NCBI GenBank assembly: GCA_001599815.1
Contig: BCIA01000004.1
Location: forward strand, 5,668,082-5,732,081
Length of the DNA: 64,000 bases
Source of the DNA: Furcasterigmium furcatum
Lineage: Eukaryota; Ascomycota; Sordariomycetes; Glomerellales; Plectosphaerellaceae
Direction of reading: 5' to 3'
Shown here: in pieces, positions 1 to 12,319 of the stretch
Layout: the number at the start of each line of letters is the position of its first letter
Numbering within the stretch: the first letter of the stretch is position 1
Notes under the pieces: generated by a model
Seen by the model: only the letters and a program-made list of their open reading frames with translations
The model's database searches: none
Told to the model about the DNA's origin: nothing
Position numbers and translations under genes: made by a program

Positions 1-2296
1 CGTGCATAAGCAGAGGTATGCCCCGTCCATCTCAGTCTATCCACATGCTCGATGATAGTTGCTAACTCCCCCGCCAGGCAAGAGTTCCTCGACAAGTACC
101 ACTCGACTCAGATCCTCGTCTTCGTCGGCGAGACCGGTTCCGGCAAGACGACGCAGATCCCCCAATATGTCCTCTACGATGAACTCCCCCAGCGCAACCG
201 CAAGCTCGTTGCCTGCACCCAACCCCGTCGTGTCGCCGCCATGTCCGTCGCACAGCGTGTGGCCGACGAGCTGGATGTCACCCTCGGCGAGGAGGTCGGC
301 TACAGCATCCGTTTCGAGGACCGCACCTCTCCCAGCACTGTCCTCAAGTACATGACAGATGGTATGCTTCTCCGTGAGGCCATGCACGACCATGAAATGT
401 CGCGCTACAGCTGTATCATCCTCGACGAGGCCCACGAAAGGACCCTCGCGACGGATATCCTCATGGCCCTGCTCAAGAACGTCGCCGCTCGCCGCCCCGA
501 CCTCAAGATCATCGTCATGTCCGCCACCCTCGATGCACAGAAGTTCCAGCGCTACTTCAACGACGCGCCGCTCCTCGCCGTCCCGGGTCGCACGCACCCC
601 GTCGAGATCTTCTACACCCCCGAGCCCGAGAAGGACTACGTCGAGGCAGCCATTAGGACGGTGTTGCAGATCCACGCCTCGGAGCCGGAGGGCGACATCC
701 TCGTCTTCTTGACGGGCGAGGAGGAGATCGAGGACGCCTGCCGCAAGATCAACCTCGAGGCCGACGAGATGGTGCGGGAGATCGATGCCGGGCCGCTCGT
801 CGTCTACCCGCTGTACGGCACCCTGCCTCCCCACCAGCAGCAGAAGATCTTCGACAAGCCGCCTCAGCCCTACAAGAAGGGCGGTCGCCCTGGCAGGAAA
901 TGCATCGTCGCGACCAACATTGCCGAAACGTCCCTGACCATCGACGGTATCGTCTACGTCGTGGACCCCGGCTTCAGCAAGCAGAAGATCTACAACCCCC
1001 GCATCAGGGTCGAGTCCCTGTTGGTGTCGCCCATCTCCAAGGCGTCGGCGCAGCAGCGCGCCGGTCGTGCCGGTCGTACAAAACCCGGAAAGTGCTTCAG
1101 GCTGTACACGGAGAACGCCTTCAAGAAGGAGCTCATCGAGCAGACGCACCCCGAGATCCTGCGGTCGAACCTCGCCAACACGGTCCTCGAGTTGAAGAAG
1201 CTCGGCGTGGAGGACCTGGTGCACTTCGACCTCATGGACCCGCCGGCGCCGGAGACCATGATGCGCGCGCTCGAGGAGCTCAACTACCTCGCCTGCCTCG
1301 ACGACGAGGGCGAGCTCACGACGCTCGGCAGCCTGGCGTCCGAGTTCCCCCTCGACCCGGCGCTGGCCGTCATGCTCATCTCCTCGCCCGAGTTCTACTG
1401 CTCCAACGAGATGCTCTCCATCACCTCCCTCCTCTCCGTGCCGCAGATCTGGGTGCGTCCGGGCGCCCAGCGCCGCCGCGCCGACGAGATGAAGGCCCAG
1501 TTCACCCACCAGGAGGGCGACCACCTCACGCTCCTCAACGCCTACCACGCCTTTAAGGGCCAGGCCAACGCCAACGCCGACGTCAAGAAGTGGTGCCACG
1601 AGCACTTCCTCTCGTACCGCCACCTCTCTAGCGCCGACAACGTCCGCGCCCAGCTTAAGCGCATCATGGAGACCCACGGCCTTGACCTCGTCTCCACCCC
1701 CTTCGAGGACAAGAACTACTACACCAACATCCGCCGCGCCCTCATCGCCGGGTTCTTCATGCAGGTCGCCTTCCGCGAGAGCTCCGGAAAGGTCTACCGC
1801 ACCGTCAAGGACAACCAGGCCGTCATGCTCCACCCCTCCACGGTCCTTAAGACGGACTACGAGTGGGTCTGCTACAACGAATTCGTCCTCACCTCCAAGC
1901 AGTATATCCGCACCTGCACGGGCGTGAGGCCCGAGTGGCTCATGGTAAGTCCAGCCCCCGTTCGAAATCACCTCCTTGCCCTCTCGCATCCCTGTGGCAG
2001 CTCTTGTTTCTGTCTGTGACGCCGCCTCACCCCAATTTAGCCGTCCACACACGGCCTGCCCCTGTTCACGCACTGCACAGCCCCTCGGCGCGGAGCTGCC
2101 GCAGAGCTTGTCTTCGCCCCTTGCACCCCTGATGACACCATCCCAAACGAGATCTGCTGGCTAACCCGCACCCCCTCAGGAAATTGCCCCGAATTACTAC
2201 GATCTGGACACCTTCGAGAAGGGCGATGCCAAGACGGCCCTCATCCGGGCGGCGGAGAAGAAGCGCAGGAAGGAAGCCATGAAGGCAGGCCGGTAA
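1..2296 (+). CDS. PRP43: Pre-mRNA-splicing DEAH-box ATP-dependent RNA helicase PRP43 (5' partial)
   Basis: Spliced as <1..15, 78..1944, 2180..2296, giving 665 codons; yeast Prp43 has 767 residues, so roughly 100 N-terminal residues lie upstream of the window. The first 15 bases read VHKQ plus a split Arg codon that is completed at 78. Visible helicase motifs in order are GETGSGKT (I), TQPRRVAA (Ia), DEAHER (II), SAT (III), FLTGEEEIE (IV), TNIAETSLT (V) and QRAGRAGRT (VI), followed by the winged-helix, ratchet and OB-fold region; the last exon encodes a basic tail ending KKRRKEAMKAGR. The family disassembles the intron-lariat spliceosome and remodels pre-ribosomes in the nucleus and nucleolus, activated by G-patch proteins. 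Codons are strongly C-ending, which creates a 678-codon stop-free shadow on the opposite strand. The last intron (1945-2179) is long for this window at 235 bp. Confidence 0.97.
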
Positions 2297-4471
2297 TAAG
2301 GGGGTCGCGTGTCCATCCTATCAAGACGGCAGGTGGTGGACGTGGAGGCGCGCTTGGGTTAGTTATCACTTGGTTGGGCAAGCTACCTGGGCGTTTCGTT
2401 CGGCCAGACGACGAAGAACGCCGGCGGGCATTGTTCATTTTCGTTCCTTCGGGGACTCGTGCTAGACGGAGTCTCGGTACCAAAAATCGCACAGGGAGAC
2501 ATGGCGTTTAGACATGGGAACAGCAATACGACAGCACTGGCGCGCATAATCTTTTTTTCTTCTTCTTTGCTGCGGAGGATCGGATTCTTCTTCAGCCTCG
2601 CTTAACGATTCCCCCCCCTCCCTCGCTCACTCACTCAGGGCGAGCGTGCAGATGGGGTGGTTACACACGATGCCGCTGTGCCGTCGGTGAATGCAACTAC
2701 TTACCCGGTGTTTGGTTATGCGCGGCCGATTTCCTAGAGTTCGGTCGCGCATGACAGCTTTCCCAGGGTGCTGATGTGCTGCAGATGTATGCATTCCTGC
2801 GTGCGCCTCTCCAGACAGGAGCAGACAAGCGCAGCCGAGATGCCGCATGCTCATCGGGCGGCCTGGAGTCGATGCAGGGCAAGTCGAGGCGGATGACCCC
2901 GCCCTCTCCTCGGTGAGGTGAGCTCCCGGATTTGACGCAAGTCCGTCCTCCAGTCCGAGGAGGGATCCGGCCGAGAGGGTCGGCCGGGGAAGGATCCCCA
3001 TGCCACGCTCCCGGGCCTGGAGCGGTCGACGTGGTTGGGACTATTGTCTGTACGTCCGTACGGAACGGTCAGAGGTTGCAGTAGCGGCGGCGCGCCGTCG
3101 CGATTGGTACTACGATGGCAATATCTCTGCGCCGCCACCGCGAACTTGCCCAATGCCGGCCGTGTCGTCGTATCATATGTCGTTCGAGACCTGCTCGAAG
3201 CAAGTTGTGCGATGCGCCAGGCGCGCTACTCATGCACTGAGTGATCATTATGACGGGCTCTCAACACATCGATGGGAAGCTCCAAAGTCCAGGCCTCTTG
3301 CATAGACATGGGCGTTCTCGAATAGCATTTCAGAAAGCACAGGTGCTGACTTCGATGCATAGCGATGGTGCTGCATGTCAGCAGCAGATCATCGCCCCGG
3401 GAACTTCGGTGATTCGGGGTGATTCATCAGACGACGGGTATAGCAAGACTCGGGAGACTCCTTGGGGCTAAGTCCGGGGAGGCGGTGCGCCCGTTGGCTC
3501 GTCCAGGGCTGATGGATGCAGCATGTCGTGTTACACAAGACAGACAAGAGGAAAAACCCTTGTAGTGCTGAAGATGGCATTGAAGGGCCGATTATCGAGT
3601 ATATCCGGGCTCCCGAGACTGGTTGGTAGCTGTCGAGAACCACGCGCGCGGGTGAACCGTCCTGGCCTGTGTCTCTTGTTGTCGCTCTCCCGAGTCAGTC
3701 GACTTTCGCCCAGGCGTTTAGGGTACCAGAATGCTGGGATTGAGCTCCGCGGGGATGCCCCTGCCTTGGAACGCCCGCCCGCCCGCCGCCGGGACGGCCG
3801 GGGTGAAACACCGGGGAGCATCTTGCGGCACTCACAGGGCCAGACCGGTCCACGTGGTTGACCAGCATGATGGTCTCACCGGTGTCTTCAAATGGTCTAA
3901 TGGGTAGCGGGATGTGACTTTAAATCGACACCATTCACGCTAGAGATCCGTCGAATGCAAGAAACAGCTCGGGATGAGTGGACAGAGGCCACCGTCCGAA
4001 CGACATTTTTGGCACAGCCAGTGCCTGCCTGCCCTGTTCCTGGCTGTCGTTTCCAACGCCTCGGGTGCATTGGACAGGGCGAAAAGAAGCCGCCCACGCC
4101 CGAGGTGCCTCGAACCCTCAGCTGTACGGCCTTGCTGACCCTCCCTCGACCATTCGACCGGCGCATCAGATAAATGCTTGCTTGTCAGGCAATACTGTCA
4201 GATTCATACGCGTGTGACCAGGGGCCAAGGCACCCTTACTCAGACCCTATATCTGCGTGCAAACATGCCTCGCTCCCCTCTGGCAAAACTCTGTATGTAT
4301 GGAATTGAAGGTAATAGCTCGTAACCCGGCCCGGCACATCATTCTCCGGGGGCCAAGTTCCTGGTCTGTTAGGAGGTGTCCTACCTAGGGGGGAGGGGTC
4401 CCGGCCGCTGCCAGGATTCGATCGTCACTATTGCGCCTGTGTCAACGGTTGACTCAACGACGCGCTAAGCC

Positions 4472-4487
4472 TTTTTTTTTTTTTTTT
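4472..4487 (+). repeat. Homopolymer T tract (16 T)
   Basis: An uninterrupted run of 16 T in an otherwise GC-rich intergenic region. It is a low-complexity tract prone to length error in sequencing; no function is inferred. Confidence 0.9.
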
Positions 4488-4997
4488 CGTTCTCGGAAAT
4501 GGATCCTGTCGGGTAAGTTCGGTTCGGCCCTTGTCGGGGGGGTAGCCGGCCTCGTCTGCTGGCAATCTCGCGAGATAATCGGCCGGCATGGGATGATGTC
4601 GTCGTGGGTGTCACGCTGGCTCTTCTGGCGGCCAACCTGACGCCCAACATTGCCAACAATCTGGGCGTGGCTTGGCCCTGAGGGATGCTTGTTGGTTGGT
4701 CCTTCTGGTACGACGAGCGTTCATCTTACCTCCTTGGGCGTCTTGTGCAGCAGGACCCGTCGCCACGGGATTGTTCGTTCGACCTGTTGGTGCGTCCGGC
4801 TCCGGCGGCCACCCCTCTCCTGCATAAGCTCTGCGCTTGCAGAGTGCCCGTCGTTTCTCGACCTTAGCGAATCGCATTCTTGTCGGCGTCCATCGCCAAA
4901 CCTATTGGCCGGCCATTGGATCAAGTCGGCCCTGTCTTGTACACACCTGGCAGCCCGCAGGAGTCTTCGTGGGATAATCGTTTCAGAGACACAGGTT

Positions 4998-5017
4998 GTA
5001 CGTACGTACGTACGTAC
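4998..5017. repeat. (GTAC)5 palindromic microsatellite
   Basis: Five GTAC units in tandem form a 20-base sequence equal to its own reverse complement. It is intergenic, and no gene boundary is evident beside it. Confidence 0.9.
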
Positions 5018-6863
5018 TTTACCTCAGGCTCGAAGCGAGAGCAACCAAATCCTTGCCCCGCCCCCTGCCCCCCTTTTGTGGCGCACGTATCTTGAACGAT
5101 CCGGTAGTGTGCCAATGTGCCTCCCAAGTCTGGAGGATCCAGGCTCGGCTTTTGTCTGGAGTCGAATGCCCATCGAGGTAGCCATATCCAATGGTATCTC
5201 TCTCTTCTCGGCCTCTGCCTTCTCGATCGTCGCCGTGTCCCAGCCGGAGTCTGTGTCCAGTCGGGCAGTCCGGTCACAATCCTGGCCTCGCCTCGCGGCA
5301 CCTGGCGCGCAGTCACAGCAAAGCTCAGATGATCGCCACACGAGACCATAATTTCCTGAGGCCCCTACCCAGAGCCAGCCATTCCCAATTCTCTCCCAAC
5401 CGCATGTGCCATGGCCCGGTCCTTCTTTGGCGTAAGTAAGGGGCCGCCTGGTCGTGCTCCTTAGCCGTCGGGGATAAGTCCGCGGCTATCTGCTGATAGC
5501 CACGCCGTAAGCATTGCTCCGCTCGACTTGCCACTCCCGAAGCAAGTAGCGTCGCAGAGCGTACTTGTAATAATGAGGTACTCTGCGCGTGTCATGAGAG
5601 CCGCTGCCGCGTCGATTGCCTGTGTGGTGTCGAGCTGAACACTGAACGGGCCATGCTCTTCAGTACAAGAACCCGATTTCTTGTCAGGAGCAGCACCGAC
5701 TCAGTCTTGCACCTGGCCGTGAGATCCGTGACCGAAACAGAGCACCAGACCCTCCGCTTTGTAGGTCAAGACAGAAATCCCTCTTCAGGCGGAGCTTGAA
5801 GTGGATACAGGATGCTGGAGGGGGAAGTGGACTTGTTTGTGACCCCTGTCAGGCCTTGGTTTCGTGGCAAGAGCACGAAGCAAAATTGTCGCTCCGGACT
5901 GTGCCACCAGTCGAAACGAGGTCCCCTCCAGGTCGCGTGCCACAAAAAAATGATTGTCGATGGCTGAATATCTGACAGGCCTCCAGGAGCTTGGTGGTAG
6001 GATCTATGTCATCATCACCCTACCGCCCCGGAAAGGATGCTCATGAATGGCTGCGTTGCATGCAATCCTGCTGGCTACAAGTCTGGGCGAGTGACAGCTC
6101 AGTAGCAAGCATACCTGTAAGGGCCTCGACAGCCCGCTGCGTCTGGACAGTATAAGTAAGCCATGCCTGCTGACAGCGAATCGTGGATTCTCACCCGTCA
6201 TAATATGGAGTTTGACCCAAATATCCAAGCCTGAAATGTACTTGTGTCATGCACGGGCGGGTAGGGCGCAAGATGTCAGTTTGGCGCGACACATCGCTGC
6301 ATATGTAGGTTGACCCTGGCACATGCCTCCTTGCCTGCATTTGTGACCGGGGTCCCAGCCTTCGACGGATGAGACTTTTCAGCGCGCGGCACTAAGCTTT
6401 TGCGGGTAGGAATGCCCCTTTCGAACGGGGCGAGGAAGAATTCGCCTTCGAGAACAGGTAGCTGACAGGGGTAGCTACAACAGAGGACGAAGGGGGTCAG
6501 CGTAGCACGAGCCTCGATGCCTGGAGGGGAACGAATTGATGGGCTGCCAGAACGCACCTCGGCAAGGCTATGCCACACTCTTCCATGCCGGCACCAACCC
6601 ACAGCTGTCACGGCCGTCTTGTGGTCCAAAACTCGTGTCACTTCTCACTTCCACTAGTTGGCGGTGCATCGAAGTGTCAGAGCCCGAAAGCGGGGAGCGA
6701 GGCAACTCGAGCAGGGCCGACGGTCCTCGTCTGAGCTGCGAGAAGAGTCTGTTGTATCACCTACATATGCATCCAAGTCAGCAAATAGCGCGGACAAACA
6801 TCCCACGCGGCTATCGGGGAAGTCGTACTCACCGGCTCGGCCGGATTGGAACTGACGGCATAT

Positions 6864-6871
6864 TATAAATA
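6864..6871 (+). promoter_or_regulatory. TATA box of the candidate gene at 6946
   Basis: TATAAATA lies 75 bases before an ATG in good context (CAACAATG). Most fungal genes in this window lack such a clear core element, so it adds support for transcription start nearby. Confidence 0.45.
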
Positions 6872-6945
6872 GGGGAGGATTCGCCATCAAAGGAACTTTC
6901 CCTCAAGCCAGAAATTCATACCACCACTTCCAATACCACGCAACA

Positions 6946-7437
6946 ATGCGCATGATATACAACCTCCCCAAGACCATCGACATGGATAAGTTTCCATGCT
7001 ACTGGGCGAATGCCCCCGGTGGATGTGGGAGTTTTCCAGGAGGGCTCGAATGGGTCGACGTAAAAGACACCTCTTGTGGCGTATGCATTGTAAGTCCATC
7101 TGAAGCGCAAACTCTGAGGAGCAGGCCTGACAAAGTATGTGTAGAGCAGGGGCTTCCCTCGTATGGGCTGACGGAAACTGCCATCGCCGGTGCTGGCGCC
7201 ATTCCGGTTAAACTGTCTGCCTCTGGAAGGCAAGACAACAGAGTGGTTGCATGGTGGAATCCGAAGCAAACCAGGAAACCTCGCAGAGAGGCGCTTTGCC
7301 TGAACGCACTTCACCCAATGTGGAAGATCGGGACGCAATTGAAAAAGGGCCTTGGCGCGATCTACATCCGGGGGCGTTTCTGCTTCGGGTTGAAAGTAGT
7401 GCGGGCAACCATGGAAGTACATAGGACTGTTTATTAG
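6946..7437 (+). CDS. Hypothetical small Cys-containing protein, one intron
   Basis: I do not recognise this protein. Splicing 6946..7089 and 7150..7437 gives 143 residues. Support is structural: a TATAAATA box upstream, a good ATG context, a perfect GTAAGT donor at 7090, a CTGAC branch point at 7127-7131, and a CAG acceptor at 7147-7149 that keeps the frame open for another 95 codons. The 60-base intron carries no in-frame stop, so retention would also be translatable (163 residues). Exon 1 has four cysteines spaced C-x8-C-x16-C-x2-C (residues 18, 27, 44, 47), which could bind zinc; there is no signal peptide. An alternative acceptor at 7144 would stop the protein after about 56 residues. A 270-codon frame on the opposite strand covers the same DNA but lacks gene-like features. 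Confidence 0.4.
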   Translation: MRMIYNLPKTIDMDKFPCYWANAPGGCGSFPGGLEWVDVKDTSCGVCIVSPSEAQTLRSRPDKVCVEQGLPSYGLTETAIAGAGAIPVKLSASGRQDNRVVAWWNPKQTRKPRREALCLNALHPMWKIGTQLKKGLGAIYIRGRFCFGLKVVRATMEVHRTVY

Positions 7438-8034
7438 CTGGCTGGCTGGTGGCATAATTGACATGGTGGTTTTGCAATCCCGATTGTGCGTTGTCCGGTT
7501 TGGTGAACGGCAGGAATGCGGCAGATGTTGGAGATTTGAGGGTCGGCATACAAGAAACTCGCGCCGGTTGTCCTTCGAGCTGCTGCTTCGGCCGGATACG
7601 CCTGGACCTGTCTTCTGGCTCACAGAGTGTGTAGCAACCGCCTGGGAATGACGATTCAGGAAGCCCGGATGTTGGCGCATTCTGACGATGTGACTTTTGA
7701 CAGGGGTCGAGGGGCCTTGGCCATCCAAGGCGAAGTGAGTTGACGACGGAGGGGAGACTGCAGGTCAGCTCATGCCCGGCTTGTTGGAAAGGGTGTCCAT
7801 GATTCGAAGGATCTGCTCAGGGCGCACCCTTGTGACATCAACAATCAACAGACAGCCTGGAGAAGGGACGCAGACAGGGTCGAACCACATCTGCAGTGTC
7901 CGAGAAGAGGTCACTGCAGCGCGATGCAAACAAATGGGCGTGGAAGCCTCTTTCGAGACCGAGGGTGACCAATGCGCAGGTTAACGGGGTCCAGATCCAA
8001 GCCCCAGACCCTGACGGAAAGGCTTTGATGTCTT

Positions 8035-8047
8035 GGTAGGTAGGTAG
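8035..8047 (+). repeat. GGTAGGTAGGTAG tetranucleotide repeat
   Basis: One of several short TAGG/GGTA tandem arrays in this window (also about 9195, 15153, 31614 and 31701), all outside coding sequence. Confidence 0.7.
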
Positions 8048-9194
8048 TCGGCGTACACCCACCCGCACTCGACAGGCATAGGAGCAGGGGTCGAAGTAGG
8101 GGTGCCAACGAAAAATGCAGCTCGATTGACTTGGTCAGCTCAGGGTGACGTCGGGGAAGCTCGGTGGCCGGGCTTCAAAGTGGCCTGGGGGGCGGAGGGA
8201 GAACCTGGAACTTGTCTGTCAGTACTCGCATTCGGGAACGACGGGGGACCGCCGAATCGTCGTAACACGACATGACCGGGAGCCAAGGAGGGGCTTGAGA
8301 TCGCACTCTTGCAGGCAGGCAACACGGCAGTAGTACGCGGGCCGGCATGGAGGGCTGGTGACGAATGGCGCAGGCACCCCTCAGAAGAGCCGGCGTGACA
8401 CAACCCGTAGCGTAACGTCGTAACCGTAGGTACCTTAGTGACAACCCGGGGTTTGGTTGGCCAGGCTTGATGCAATGCGTACCTACGACGGTGGCGCTGT
8501 TGAAGTGACATTTCCCCGGTTGTGGGAGCAAGAGGCGGCTTGGTTGCGGCTGCCGTTGACAGCCGATGTCGTGTGTCAGCGCCGAGCAGGACGTGTGGAC
8601 TCTGATGATGAAGTGTCCATATGGAGGATCGTGATCCGGGTCGAGGAAACTCAACTCCGTCCTTCGAGTCAAGACTGGAAGATGGAGGGAGTTGGACAGG
8701 GGGGTGCAAGAGGGAAAAGAAAGCATAGCAGGTACCCAACAAAGATCCGTCTGTCAGGTCCCCCTTGGTCCTCCCGTCCCAAGAGATTGGCGGCTCTTGG
8801 TAGGCACTCGTACAGTACAGTACTGCCTTAAGCTGCTCTTGATGTCCAGTGTTTGTGTAGAAGACAGGCGGCGCGCATCATCGGGAGGAGTTGCGTCGAC
8901 AGGCTGAGGGCCCTTGCCTTTCGAGACCCTGGCCCGCAAGCTGCAACGTTGGAATGCGGTTTGCTTCGACTGGCACGCCGCACGTCAATGGTGCAAAAAG
9001 GGTCGGGGGGTACAGCAGTACAGCAGGGAGGGGATCATTCAGAAGGTATCGAGGTACCTCATAATTATGTAGCTGGTGCAAGTCTTCCCAACGGATCCAT
9101 GGCTCCTGCTCCTGGGCACCTTCCCCCTTCGCGAACAAGGTCCGGTGCCTCATGCTTCCAGCAAGGATCCGCGCAAGGGTAGGCACTACTACTA

Positions 9195-9209
9195 TAGGTA
9201 GGTAGGTAT
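9195..9209 (+). repeat. TAGGTAGGTAGG tetranucleotide repeat
   Basis: About three and a half TAGG units in intergenic DNA. Same motif family as 8035-8047. Confidence 0.7.
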
Positions 9210-9816
9210 GATATGCAGGAAAGAACACTCAGCACTCTCGTGTCAGCCAATATAGCCCCGGACGTCACGCATATCCCACCTTGACTCCGCGGGCGGAAGG
9301 TGGAGATGGGCGGGAGCTCCCATCCATGACAAGACCCAGTCACCCGCTCCTTCCCGGGGACCCGGCGGAAGGCCCGTTGGTTGTGTGCCCCGACAATCCT
9401 CCACTCGCGACTCGGGAGTCCCGACGCTGGGTCTTGGCACGATGGGCGTGTCAATTCCCAGCTGCTCGGTTCCGTGTTGTCGGGTTCCGGAATGCCCTGC
9501 GTCCATACCCGCGACAAATAGACTTCGATCTCGGCTGGGTAGCTCATTGATAAGGCTTGGCCTCGCGCTGTGCCGTTCCAGGCTCAGCTCATCCCATCCC
9601 AGCCACTCTCCCCGCTGCGGTAGGTACCCATAAGAGACGGGTGCCCTGGCCGCTTGATTCACGGAGGAACTCCTTCATCATTACGGACGGGAGTAGCTGC
9701 ACCCTCCAACGCGCTGATTCAGTCAGCAATAGAAATATGAGAATCGAGCATCCAGCCTCCATCCTCCCACTCCCTGCATCTGCGGGCAGCCTTCCCATGC
9801 CATGGCAGTACAGGCA

Positions 9817-9836
9817 CGCCCGCCCGCCCGCCCGCC
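9817..9836 (+). repeat. (CGCC)n low-complexity tract
   Basis: About five CCCG/CGCC units in tandem, intergenic. Confidence 0.8.
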
Positions 9837-11718
9837 AAGATATGCCCTGTTGACACGGGATTGCCTCTGCAGGCAAACAATCAATATCTGTCGCACACTG
9901 TCCATGCACTGCAGATCGCCTTGTACCGCCTCCGGACATGTCACACCTTGGCCCGGATGACTGCGCTATTGCTGCGTACATGTCCAGTGCATGCCCCGGG
10001 CAAGGCGATTGTGCGTGATGATTTCATGGGCCACGCCAGCCAGCAGTTGAGTATTTTTTGTGCTGAGACATGCAGCGCCTTGAGACGCCCAGATTGCTCG
10101 ACCTCGGTCTAGAGCGCCCTTATCACTCAGGAGATGGGAGCGTCACTGGTTCTCGACCAGGGATCGGGGAGGTGAGTGAAGGCTCCGGTGTGTCGCAAAA
10201 GGTCCCGACTGGACCACTTAACCAGCCAGCACCGGTGCGCCTCTGCCAGGATTTCTTGCACTTCACGCCGGGTTCCACGCCAAGATCGTGCGTGGGAGCC
10301 TTGAACAGGTGACAAGACCCCGACGTCTCCCAAAACCTGGGTCATGCAGCGGCTCGTGTTTACCCGTGGAGAGCATCACATCTCATATTTCACCTTGCAC
10401 AGCATGCAGCTGATTATTTTGGGGTCAGCCAAATATCCTGACCTGCGTTAGCACCCACCAATAGTTGTACAGGACAAGGGGTTGACTTATCCTCGCCGCG
10501 AGGGGTTGCCATCCCGCCATTTCTGGAGCGATGACAACCTGGACTGCCCTCAGGGCCTGTCCATTCCAATCAAGTCCGTCTCGCCCGGCGGGGTGGCAGA
10601 TATCCAGGGAATCGGTCGCAAACAGGGACAAGCACAAAGCTTTGACACCAACTCGAGATGGGTCCCCGGCCTGATCCCGATGTCCCACGAATGACCGCCA
10701 ACCCAATCCGAAGAGGGGACAGGCGCAGAAACCGTGAGCCATCGCTGGTACTTTCCTCCTGACAGAAAGAATGATGCCCGGCGAGTTCAATAACGGCTTG
10801 GGACCACACGGCAGCCATCGGACGGGTGCTCTCTGTGTGTGTTGCAATGCCAACAAGGACTTGTTTTTGATTCCTTTCCGTGAAGTCATGAGACCACAAA
10901 GGGAAGGCATTCCGCGCGACCAAAAGACATCCGTAAAATACCGCGCTGATCGTCCAGGTAGCCGTTTGCGGAACCACCCGGGGAGAGGTGTTGACCTCGA
11001 AGAGAACCAACAGAAGCTTAGCGCCCTTGGACGTCGTGGGACAGAACCCACGGAACAAGGCTGATGCACCTGACCTGACTTCGTGCAAGTTGCATGACGC
11101 GGCTCGACATAGTCAAGCCACGGCTTGGAAGGAATCCCCGAGGCAGCCCGGGGTCGATGAAGATGGCTCCGTGAACGTACCAGATGTGCCACAGATCGAG
11201 GAGTCACAAAATCTTGAGCACGGCGAGTTCGTGTCAGACCAGTTGTTTCTGTGTGTTGCCGTGGCAAGCCTTTCACACCAAGCAGAATTTGCGAGATGGA
11301 TCACGAAAGGCGGCCAGGTCTGTAGCAGGAAACAACGGTCTGACTGTCGTGGCGCATGCAAGATCCTCTCCGTCGATCACCCTGGCAGCGAATTTCCTGG
11401 GAAAAGATGCGCATCCTCATCTCCCAGACTGCCTCGATGTCTCTCCCTCACAAGCTGTCAATTGCGGCCAAAGCTCGAGTTCCAGCGGCACAACCCTGAC
11501 GAGCGACCTCAGACCAGAGGTTCTTACCGAATAGACTCATGGGCGAAGGCCTCTCGCGCACCAAGTGGTGACTGGAATGCTCTCCCCGCCGGTCCGTCGA
11601 CACAGACAACCTGTTCAGTCACACCACTTTGCAGTGGCAGCAACGTCCCAAGCAGCCAGGTCAACCTAAAGGGCGGGTCGAACGGCTGTGAGTGCAAAGC
11701 TGGAACCAAGAGAATTGC

Positions 11719-11727
11719 TTAGGGTTA
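11719..11727 (+). other. Telomere-repeat-like word TTAGGGTTA
   Basis: Nine bases of TTAGGG repeat on the plus strand, in the intergenic stretch before RTP1. A 9-base match is expected about three times by chance in 64 kb counting both strands, so alone it is not evidence of function. Confidence 0.3.
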
Positions 11728-12319
11728 AGTGCCGAGCCCCCTTCCCTCAGTCGAACTGGGTTGCCACTAGCGACAACCGACGTCCACGATGATCTCCAAA
11801 CGCGGCAACAAGAGGTCCTGTTACAGGCTCAGGCGCGGCGCATCGCGGCGTCATCCAGCTCATAGAGAGGGGTCTGCAATAGACATTCCTTTCGGAAAAG
11901 AGAACCCGGGCGACTGAGAAGAAGGCGTCGTGCGTGATGTGGAATCAGAAGAGTCCATGAGAGCGCCGCGTCCAAGGTGTGTGATGGTCCCAGGCCGTTT
12001 CTCGAACTCGTATCTCGGGGTGTGCATCAACAATCTGCCAGTCCAGTGTCAGCGAAGCGCGCAACTTTTGCATACCTTGGTGATGATTTTGTAAAAGAGA
12101 GGAGGAAGCGAAGCGGCATGTCCCAGTCTCATGGAAGGAGCACAGGAGACGCGTTTTTGTGGGACCCACGCGCTGTCACGTGCGCCTTGTCGCACCCCAC
12201 TGTGTGGGCACAGTACAAGGCGGTTGAACCATCAGCGACAATGCTGACCTCACACACAATGGGAAAGACGGGAAATATCTTACCATTCTGCGATGATCTA
12301 ATACATTTCAAGTCGCACA

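Larger units (their letters stand above)
2297..6863. other. Gene-poor intergenic stretch downstream of PRP43
   Basis: No open reading frame here has recognisable protein character, and all are within the length expected by chance. It holds the PRP43 3' UTR, a 16-base T run (4472-4487), a GC-rich CCCG tract (about 3772-3790) and the perfect palindromic (GTAC)5 at 4998-5017. I see no tRNA, rRNA or transposon open reading frame. Confidence 0.5.
7438..12319. other. Gene-poor intergenic stretch before RTP1
   Basis: No supportable gene. Overlapping open frames of up to 283 codons on both strands (for example 10425-11276 minus and 10988-11722 plus) are near chance length, rich in Arg/Ser/Pro and lack splice-supported structure. 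The stretch carries TAGGTAGG-type repeats at 8035-8047 and 9195-9209, a CCCG tract at about 9817-9836 and a telomere-like word at 11719-11727. Confidence 0.5.

Noticed and set aside
37..2073. 678-codon open frame on the minus strand opposite PRP43
   Set aside because: Mirror image of a strongly C-ending-codon gene; its Val/Leu/Gly/Glu/Asp-rich product has no domain, while the plus strand encodes all helicase motifs.
1945..2179. Box C/D snoRNA inside the long PRP43 intron (TGATGAC word)
   Set aside because: The C-box-like word lies near the 3' end with no D box and terminal stem after it.
6916..7728. 270-codon minus-strand frame over the candidate small gene
   Set aside because: Near chance length, no domain, and the opposite strand has the TATA box and splice signals.
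7841..7960. tRNA-like B-box (GGTTCGACCC on the minus strand)
   Set aside because: The flanking bases do not form a T-stem, and no matching A-box or acceptor stem is found.
10425..11722. Overlapping 283- and 244-codon frames on opposite strands before RTP1
   Set aside because: At about 56% GC I estimate that chance gives a longest frame near 220 codons in a window this size, so these lengths are not evidence. Composition is Arg/Ser/Pro-rich and no splice or promoter signals support them.
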